Positions 25,311 to 31,128 of a stretch of DNA of 31,128 nt are shown piece by piece (within the stretch, counting starts at the first letter, position 1; the number at the start of each line of letters is the position of its first letter). The notes under the pieces are model-generated. The model did no database searches. It was not told where the DNA came from and saw nothing but the letters and a program-made list of their open reading frames with translations. The position numbers were made by a program, and so were the translations under genes. The stretch is from JBEBSD01 sp040394475. GTDB taxonomy: Bacteria; Bacteroidota; Bacteroidia; Cytophagales; Spirosomataceae. The stretch is taken from contig JBEBSD010000071.1 of assembly GCA_040394475.1 (NCBI GenBank), positions 1 through 31,128 on the forward strand, in the 5' to 3' direction.

Positions 25311-26735
25311 ATGAATAAAAGAACGTTTATCAAACTTGCCGGACTGGGCGGCGTGACACTTTCGGGAGGAGGTTTGCTTGCAGGCTGTACCAACAGTTCA
25401 GCGGGTAGTTCCAATTTGCCGCATATCCTGGAGCAAGCCGCCAAAACGCGCAGCCGTACCTTTAATATGAGTGGGTTTGCCGCGCCTGCAATTGATACCG
25501 TAAAAATTGCCTACATCGGGCTTGGCAACCGTGGATCCGGGGCCATCCGGCGGATTGCCAATATTGCCAATACGGAGGTACGCGCCCTGTGTGAACTGCG
25601 TCCCGAAAAGGCAGAAGAGGCCCGTTCATTTTTCGAAAAAACAACCCACAAGCCGGAAGTGTATACAGGATCGGAAGATGCCTGGAAAAAAGCGTGCGAA
25701 CGGGACGATATCGATCTGGTCTATATCTGTACGCCCTGGCATTTGCATGCACCGATGGCGCTCTATGCGATGGAACACGGAAAGCATGTGGTAACTGAAA
25801 TTCCCGCAGCGTATACTCTGGAAGAATGCTGGCAGCTGGTCGAAACTTCGGAGCGGACCAAAAAACATTGCATGATGCTGGAAAACTGTTGCTATGGTTT
25901 CTTCGAGCTGCTGACCCTTAACATGACCCGCCAAAACTATTTTGGAGAAATTGTCCATGTCGAGGGCGCTTATATCCATGATCTGTACGACTCGCTTTTT
26001 GACAAATCGAAACGGCAGGACCTGTGGCGTCTCCGGGAAAATCAGCGAAACGGTAACCTGTATCCGATGCATGGATTAGGGCCCATTGCCCAGATCCTGG
26101 ATATTAACCGGGGGGATCAGCTGGATTACATGACTTCCATGGCAAGCAATGACTTCATGTTAAAGAGCCGGGCAGACCAGCTGGCGGCGGAGGACCCGGA
26201 TTTTAAGGAGTTTGGCGGAAAGAACTTTCGGGGGAATATGAACACTATCAGCATCCGGACCAAAAAAGGACGCACCGTTATGTTGCAGCATGACGTAACC
26301 AGTCCAAGACCGTATTCACGCATCCATCTTGTAAGCGGGACCAAAGCCTGTGCCCGGCAATACCCGCTGCCGGGACGTGTGGCCAAGGGGCATGAGTGGC
26401 TGACAGAAGAGGAATTTAAACAACTTGAGGTGGAATTTGAGCCGCCGATTGTGAAACGCATCGGTGAGTTGGCCAAAAAGGTCGGCGGGCATGGCGGAAT
26501 GGACTTCCTGATGGACTGGCGGTTAATAGATTGCCTGCGTAACGGACTGGCGCTCGATATGGATGTTTATGATGCGGCTTCCTGGAGTGCCATTATTCCG
26601 CTAAGTGAATGGTCCGTGGCCAACCGGTCGGCCCCGATCGATGTTCCGGATTTTACGGCCGGCGCCTGGGAAACCAATCAACCGGTAGATATTTCGATGA
26701 CAACCGGGGGAACGACTGCCGTTAACCTTCTCTGA
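25311..26735 (+). CDS. GH109-like NAD-dependent glycosidase (Gfo/Idh/MocA fold)
   Basis: A 474-residue protein most like glycoside hydrolase family 109, whose known members release alpha-N-acetylgalactosamine using bound NAD+ in an oxidation, elimination and reduction cycle. The ATG at 25311 gives MNKRTFIKLAGLGGVTLSGG, a Tat-like signal ending in a lipobox with C26, so it is probably a surface or periplasmic lipoprotein. The NAD site is G70-L-G72-N-R-G75. The oxidoreductase EKP motif is replaced by E163-I-P165, as GH109 also lacks the Lys. GH109 hallmarks follow: LEECW, MLENCCY, Y251-P-M-H254-G-L-GP, GHGGMDF and DVYDAASWSAIIPLSEWSV. Linkage to a NagB-like enzyme supports an N-acetylhexosamine substrate. 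Family assignment is from remembered motifs. Confidence 0.85.
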   Translation: MNKRTFIKLAGLGGVTLSGGGLLAGCTNSSAGSSNLPHILEQAAKTRSRTFNMSGFAAPAIDTVKIAYIGLGNRGSGAIRRIANIANTEVRALCELRPEKAEEARSFFEKTTHKPEVYTGSEDAWKKACERDDIDLVYICTPWHLHAPMALYAMEHGKHVVTEIPAAYTLEECWQLVETSERTKKHCMMLENCCYGFFELLTLNMTRQNYFGEIVHVEGAYIHDLYDSLFDKSKRQDLWRLRENQRNGNLYPMHGLGPIAQILDINRGDQLDYMTSMASNDFMLKSRADQLAAEDPDFKEFGGKNFRGNMNTISIRTKKGRTVMLQHDVTSPRPYSRIHLVSGTKACARQYPLPGRVAKGHEWLTEEEFKQLEVEFEPPIVKRIGELAKKVGGHGGMDFLMDWRLIDCLRNGLALDMDVYDAASWSAIIPLSEWSVANRSAPIDVPDFTAGAWETNQPVDISMTTGGTTAVNLL

Positions 26736-26860
26736 CTTTTCGGAGGTAGCCGGTGCAGACCGGGAGCAGCTGGTAACAATCCCGCCGGACTCCTGTTGAC
26801 AGGCGTCTGAAAGGAATTTTCAAAAACACGAAAAAAACAAAAACAGCAAGTAGCATATCC

Positions 26861-27601
26861 ATGAAAATTGTTCATTCCAGTTCAACGCAGTCATTAGGCG
26901 AAGCTGCCGGGAAATTTGCCGGCGATATTATCCGACAGGCCATTTCCGGAAAGGGGAGGGCCCACATCATTGTGGCAACGGGCGCAAGCCAGTTCGAAAC
27001 GTTAAAACAGCTGGTTGCGGAGGAAGGAATCGATTGGGGAAAGGTCGTTATGTTTCACCTTGACGAATATATAGGGCTGCCGGTGACGCATCCGGCCAGT
27101 TTCAGAAAATACCTACGGGAACGGTTCCTCGCAAAATTACCCCCCTTATCCGCTGCTTACCTGATTGACGGAGAAACCGATCCGGCAGCGGAAATTTCAC
27201 GGTTAAATGCCGTTATCCGGCAGCATCCGGTCGACCTGGCGCTGGTGGGAATCGGGGAAAACGGCCATCTGGCGTTTAACGATCCTCCGGCTGATTTTGA
27301 CACCAGCGAGCCGTACCTCGTAGTGAACCTCGATGTTCCTTGCCGTAAGCAGCAATTGAACGAAGGATGGTTCGGGAGCCTGGAAGAGGTGCCCTTGCAG
27401 GCCATCAGCATGTCGGTAAACCATATTATGCAATCGCAGTACATCATTGCTTCGGTACCGGACCGGCGAAAGGCACAGGCGGTAAAAGACAGCGTGGAGC
27501 AGGAAGTCAGCAACTTGTTTCCCGCCAGTGTGCTGCAGCGCCATGACAACTGTTACCTCTACCTGGACCCGGATTCGGCGTCCCTGCTGACCGAAAAATA
27601 A
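26861..27601 (+). CDS. Glucosamine-6-phosphate deaminase-like protein (NagB family variant)
   Basis: A cytoplasmic sugar isomerase-deaminase of 246 residues with no signal peptide. NagB motifs: ATGAS phosphate loop near residue 40, LDEYIGL with D68 (the general-base position), and GIGENGHLAFNDP with N134, H136 and D141. Compared with the E. coli enzyme as I recall it (Asp141, His143, Glu148), the first Asp is Asn, as in Gram-positive enzymes, and the Glu is Asp. FNDPPADFDTSEPYLVVNL with CRKQQLNEGWF marks a NagB-like subgroup distinct from classical NagB. It probably converts a hexosamine-6-phosphate to a ketose phosphate plus ammonia. Substrate could be glucosamine- or galactosamine-6-phosphate; no kinase or NagA deacetylase is in the window. 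Confidence 0.85.
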   Translation: MKIVHSSSTQSLGEAAGKFAGDIIRQAISGKGRAHIIVATGASQFETLKQLVAEEGIDWGKVVMFHLDEYIGLPVTHPASFRKYLRERFLAKLPPLSAAYLIDGETDPAAEISRLNAVIRQHPVDLALVGIGENGHLAFNDPPADFDTSEPYLVVNLDVPCRKQQLNEGWFGSLEEVPLQAISMSVNHIMQSQYIIASVPDRRKAQAVKDSVEQEVSNLFPASVLQRHDNCYLYLDPDSASLLTEK

Positions 27602-27630
27602 CACCCGTTGAATAGTTAATACAATCCATC

Positions 27631-28902
27631 ATGGCTAAAAACGATTCACGAAGACGTTTCCTGAAGCAATCGGCCGGAGCGCTGCTGGCTGTACAGGGAT
27701 CGGTGGTTTTTCCGGCGGAGACAGTCCGGAAGACAGGAATCAGGCATCCCGCTAAAAGTATAATAGGGGGATACGGTCCCTGGGCAGCTTCCTTGCTGCC
27801 GGAGGTGCCGCGCTTGTCGTTTCGCCGGGAAAAATGGAAAAAAGTGGCCGGCTGGCAGCGGCAAGCCCGGGAAAAGGTAGGTGAGCTGCTCGCGGCACCC
27901 CCGGTAACAGTCCTGCCGGAAGTAAAAGTGGAACGGCACTATAGCTATGACGGGCTCGCTATTGAAGAACTTAGCTGGCAATTGCCGTACGGGCATCCCA
28001 CCCGGGCAGTCGTGCTGAAACCTGCCAATGCCACCGGGCCGCTGCCGGGAATCCTCGTATTGCATGATCATGGCGGAAACAAGTATTTTGGGTACCGTAA
28101 AAATGTTCGTATTTCGGATGCGCAGCACCCGCTGCTGGCAGCGCACCAGGAACGCTATTATGAAGACAATGCCTGGGCCAATGAAATCGCCAAACGGGGC
28201 TACGTGGTAATGGTACACGACGCATTTACGTTCGGGAGCCGCCGGGTACTGTTCCAGGATATGGAGGGGATTAGCGGCGGGCCCTTGAACACATCGGGCC
28301 TGACCGGCCAGAACCCGGAGGCACCGGAAAATATCCAGGCGTATAATACCTGGGCAGGACATCACGAACATGTGATGTCGAAGTCGCTGTTTTCGGCAGG
28401 TACGACCTGGCCGGGAGTGTTCCTGGGCGAAGACCAGGTAGCACTGTCCTTGTTAGGTGCCCGGAACGACGTGATTTCAGACCGACTGGGATGCGGAGGA
28501 TTGTCGGGAGGAGGGTTGCGTACCGTGTACCTGGCCGGGGTTGACGACCGGATAAAATGCGCGGCATGTGTAGGGTTTATGACAACTTGGGCAGATTTTG
28601 TGCTGCACAAATCCTATACACATACCTGGATGACCTATACTCCGTTGTTGCCTGCTTACCTGGAATTTCCGGAAATCCTGGGACTGCGTGTCCCGTTACC
28701 CACCCTGGTACAAAACAATAATCAGGATGCCTTGTTTACCTTACCCGAAATGAAAAAGGCGGATACCATCCTGGAAGCCGTTTACCGTAAAGCGGGTGCC
28801 GGAGATCGCTACCGGTGCAGCTATTACGACGGCCCGCATAAGTTTGATCAGGCAATGCAGGCGGAAGCCTTCGATTGGTTTGACCGATGGCTGAAGGGGT
28901 AA
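27631..28902 (+). CDS. Tat-exported alpha/beta-hydrolase (acetyl esterase / dienelactone hydrolase-like)
   Basis: A 423-residue exported hydrolase with a twin-arginine signal (SRRRFLKQSAGALLAVQGS). It has the alpha/beta-hydrolase core: oxyanion strand GILVLHDHGGNKYFG near 135-150, nucleophile S292 in GCGGLSGGG, acid D366 in NNNQDALF and H403 in YDGPHKFD. These fit a Ser-Asp-His triad in the order and spacing of carbohydrate acetyl esterases and the large secreted dienelactone-hydrolase-like group. It starts 29 bases after the NagB-like gene, so the two are co-transcribed. In this setting de-acylation of the incoming glycan is plausible; the acyl group is inferred. Confidence 0.8.
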   Translation: MAKNDSRRRFLKQSAGALLAVQGSVVFPAETVRKTGIRHPAKSIIGGYGPWAASLLPEVPRLSFRREKWKKVAGWQRQAREKVGELLAAPPVTVLPEVKVERHYSYDGLAIEELSWQLPYGHPTRAVVLKPANATGPLPGILVLHDHGGNKYFGYRKNVRISDAQHPLLAAHQERYYEDNAWANEIAKRGYVVMVHDAFTFGSRRVLFQDMEGISGGPLNTSGLTGQNPEAPENIQAYNTWAGHHEHVMSKSLFSAGTTWPGVFLGEDQVALSLLGARNDVISDRLGCGGLSGGGLRTVYLAGVDDRIKCAACVGFMTTWADFVLHKSYTHTWMTYTPLLPAYLEFPEILGLRVPLPTLVQNNNQDALFTLPEMKKADTILEAVYRKAGAGDRYRCSYYDGPHKFDQAMQAEAFDWFDRWLKG

Positions 28903-28923
28903 TACAGCCGTGCAGCGAATAAA

Positions 28924-28944
28924 TCCGGGAGGGAAACTCCCGGA
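28924..28944 (+). other. Stem-loop in the gap before the O-acetylesterase gene
   Basis: TCCGGGAG (28924-28931) pairs perfectly with CTCCCGGA (28937-28944) around a five-base loop. No T tract follows, so it is not a typical intrinsic terminator; it may stabilise or process the mRNA. The rest of the 182-base gap before 29085 shows no gene and no exact promoter. Confidence 0.5.
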
Positions 28945-29084
28945 AGTAAACCGTTGCGATCCTCCGCCGAAGCCCTCGATACCTCTATTTTTAATAAAGT
29001 AACCGGACGACTGATGCGAATAGCAGTTAGAATGGACGCCGGATTGTCTTTTTTTGTAAACATTTTGTAAAACCCGTTGTTCTT

Positions 29085-31052
29085 ATGCGAATTTCTAGTG
29101 GCCTGTTAGTAGTGCTGGGGCTTTTGTGCCAGTTTTCTGCCTTTGCGGAAATCAGTTTACCCCGTATATTCGATCATCACATGGTATTGCAGCGCCACAA
29201 GCCGGTTCCGGTGTGGGGCTGGGCGGAAGCCGGGGAAAAGGTATCGGTGGAATTGGTGATTCCTGGCCAGAAAAGTCAGATCAAAACGATCAAGGCTGAT
29301 AAAAGCGGCGCCTGGAAGGTGACCCTGGATGCCCTGGAAGCGGGTGGCCCTTATTCATTGGTTGTAAAAGGGAAAAAGAATACACTGACGTTTGAAGACG
29401 TACTGGTGGGGGAGGTGTGGATTTGTTCGGGCCAGTCGAATATGGGCTGGTCGGTCAATGCTTCCGATCGTGCCGAGCAGGAAAAAGCGGAGGCGAATTA
29501 TCCGCTGATCCGCCATTTTGCGGTACCCCTGAAGATGTCCCTGAAAGAGGAAAAGGATCTGAGTAACGGTGATTGGAAACTGACTACTCCGGAGACAGTC
29601 GGTGCTTTTACGGCAGTGGGGTATTTCTTTGGAAGGGAATTGTTCCGGGAATTGAATGTGCCGATCGGGTTAATCAATACCTCCTGGGGCGGGACGCAGG
29701 TCGAATCCTGGATCAGCAAAGACGGAATGAACGGGTTCGAAGAGTTTAAAGAAGTGGTGAACCAATTGCCGGCTTCGATGGATGAGCTGAATGAAAGAAG
29801 GGCAAAGGCGCTGACGGACCTGATTATCTCCCAGCAGGGAAAATTCCCGACAACCAATGAACAGGCAGAATTTCCTTCTGTCAACTACAACGATGCCGAT
29901 TGGAAATCAATGGCCTTGCCCGCTTTTTTTGATACCTACGTGCTGCCGGCCCTGGACGGGGTCGTGTGGTTTCGCAAGGAGGTGGATATCCCGGCCAATG
30001 TGATTGGAAAGCCGGTCGTATTGGGATTGGGAAGTATTGACGACAATGATATGACGTACGTGAACGGCGTAAAGGTGGGACAAACCGAGGGCCAGGGTGC
30101 GCGCTACTATACGGTTCCGGCGAACGTACTGAAAGCGGGAAAAAACATCATTGCCGTTCGTGTGGAAGATCTGAATGGCCGTGGAGGGTTTGGGGGAAGG
30201 ACGGATCAGATGGTGATGATACAGGAAACCTTCCAGCTGCCGTTAGGGGGCGACTGGAAATACCGCGTGGCCGCGTCAGTTGACAACAAACAGTATGCAG
30301 GGCCTAATCATGCAGGGACGCTTCTCTATAATTCTATGATCGCACCGCTGGTGCCTTACGCAGTTCAGGGAGCCATCTGGTACCAGGGGGAATCGAATGC
30401 TTCCCGGGCCTACCAATACCGGAAGTCGTTTCCCCTGATGATTAACGACTGGCGGAACAAATGGGGAGCAGAATTTCCATTCCTTTTTGTGCAGCTGGCC
30501 AGTTTCGATGCTGCCGGCGGAAATAGTGAAAAAGGAAGCACCTGGGCCGAACTTCGGGAAGCACAGACCCTAACCCTGCAATTGCCCCAGACAGGCATGG
30601 CGGTGATCCATGACATTGGAGAAAGCAAGGATATTCATCCCCGCAATAAACAGGATGTCGGGAAACGGCTGGCATTGAATGCCCTGAAGATGAACTATGG
30701 AAAAGAGGTGGTCGCCAGCGGTCCGGTTTATACCGCCATGAAAAAAACGGGGAACGCAATAGAGCTGGACTTTGACCATGTCGGATCCGGGCTGATGGCA
30801 AAGGATAAATATGGCTATCTGAAAGGATTCGAAGTAGCCGGCGCCGACAAGAAGTTTCATTGGGCCAAGGCAGAAATCAGCGGGAATAAAATTGTCGTGT
30901 GGTCGGATGACGTCGCCGACCCGGTAGCCGTTCACTACGGATGGGCCGACGACAATATAGAGGCTAACCTGTTCAATAAAGAAGGACTGCCGGCCGTACC
31001 GTTCCGGACCGACGACTGGCGGGGAATTACGGAAGGAAACCGGTTTAAATAG
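29085..31052 (+). CDS. Sialate O-acetylesterase family protein
   Basis: A 655-residue secreted SGNH-type esterase of the sialate 9-O-acetylesterase (SASA) family. It has a signal peptide (MRISSGLLVVLGLLCQFSAFA) and an N-terminal beta domain (LPRIFDHHMVLQRHKPVPVW). The nucleophile is S118 in CSGQSNM, and D516-I-H518 in ESKDIHPRNKQDVG completes the catalytic set. A jelly-roll, GH2-sugar-binding-like insertion lies at about 265-385 (WFRKEVDIP, MTYVNGVKVG), between the two halves of the esterase domain. Many members act on acetyl groups of other sugars, so sialic acid should not be assumed; no sialidase or sialic acid lyase is in the window. It ends 76 bases before the window edge. Confidence 0.92.
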   Translation: MRISSGLLVVLGLLCQFSAFAEISLPRIFDHHMVLQRHKPVPVWGWAEAGEKVSVELVIPGQKSQIKTIKADKSGAWKVTLDALEAGGPYSLVVKGKKNTLTFEDVLVGEVWICSGQSNMGWSVNASDRAEQEKAEANYPLIRHFAVPLKMSLKEEKDLSNGDWKLTTPETVGAFTAVGYFFGRELFRELNVPIGLINTSWGGTQVESWISKDGMNGFEEFKEVVNQLPASMDELNERRAKALTDLIISQQGKFPTTNEQAEFPSVNYNDADWKSMALPAFFDTYVLPALDGVVWFRKEVDIPANVIGKPVVLGLGSIDDNDMTYVNGVKVGQTEGQGARYYTVPANVLKAGKNIIAVRVEDLNGRGGFGGRTDQMVMIQETFQLPLGGDWKYRVAASVDNKQYAGPNHAGTLLYNSMIAPLVPYAVQGAIWYQGESNASRAYQYRKSFPLMINDWRNKWGAEFPFLFVQLASFDAAGGNSEKGSTWAELREAQTLTLQLPQTGMAVIHDIGESKDIHPRNKQDVGKRLALNALKMNYGKEVVASGPVYTAMKKTGNAIELDFDHVGSGLMAKDKYGYLKGFEVAGADKKFHWAKAEISGNKIVVWSDDVADPVAVHYGWADDNIEANLFNKEGLPAVPFRTDDWRGITEGNRFK

Positions 31053-31128
31053 GTGTACCGTGGACTGTGTCTTCTCCACGATAGTTCGCTAATGCTGCGA
31101 TTGGGAAATACCGCCCCTTTGGGTAGGG

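Noticed and set aside
27646..28371. 241-codon minus-strand open frame opposite the alpha/beta-hydrolase gene
   Set aside because: It is a shadow of the coding strand with no start context or family motif.
29085..31052. Sialic acid catabolism locus
   Set aside because: The SASA-family esterase alone does not show this; no sialidase, NanA lyase, NanE epimerase or NanK kinase is in the window.

Overview
The window is chromosomal DNA from a member of the Bacteroidota. Evidence: two SusC/SusD outer-membrane nutrient-uptake pairs, an ECF sigma / FecR anti-sigma pair feeding a SusC with an STN signalling domain, Bacteroidota-type promoters (TTTG, 19-20 nt spacer, TAnnTTTG) before the tRNA genes, and many Tat-exported Gfo/Idh/MocA proteins and sulfatases. 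The PVC-type cytochrome c protein and the mid-range GC content would suit a Cytophagales or Chitinophagales-like soil or aquatic degrader, but the genus cannot be fixed from sequence reading alone.

Left block (1-16630, all minus strand). A cut-off tRNA-Glu lies at the left edge and an intact tRNA-Glu(TTC) at 16541-16612; their visible parts are identical. Between them is one apparent locus, read right to left: ECF sigma factor, FecR anti-sigma factor, SusC with STN domain, SusD, two Cys-type sulfatases, a Tat-exported Gfo/Idh/MocA oxidoreductase, and a 1278-residue secreted fusion of a DUF6807 (PmoA-like) domain, a PVC-type dehydrogenase propeller, HEAT repeats and a cytochrome c. This looks like a sensor-controlled uptake and processing system for a sulfated glycan or sulfated glycoside. 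It has sulfatases and redox enzymes but no recognisable classical glycoside hydrolase.

Middle (15602-16823). This is a gene-poor stretch with a promoter for the sigma gene, a cluster of GC-rich hairpin repeats, a CTCCGTGT-type short repeat, a broken tRNA-Glu fragment, a terminator, the intact tRNA-Glu and its promoter.

Right block (16824-31052, all plus strand). First comes a secreted M14 zinc carboxypeptidase-like protein. After a 529-base leader there is a second, STN-less SusC/SusD pair closed by a strong intrinsic terminator. Then follow a GH109-like NAD-dependent glycosidase, a variant glucosamine-6-phosphate deaminase (NagB-like), a Tat-exported alpha/beta-hydrolase esterase and a sialate O-acetylesterase-type protein. 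Together these suggest uptake and breakdown of an acetylated, amino-sugar-containing glycan: esterases strip acyl groups, GH109 releases N-acetylhexosamine, and the NagB-like enzyme takes a sugar phosphate toward glycolysis. The exact substrates are inferred.
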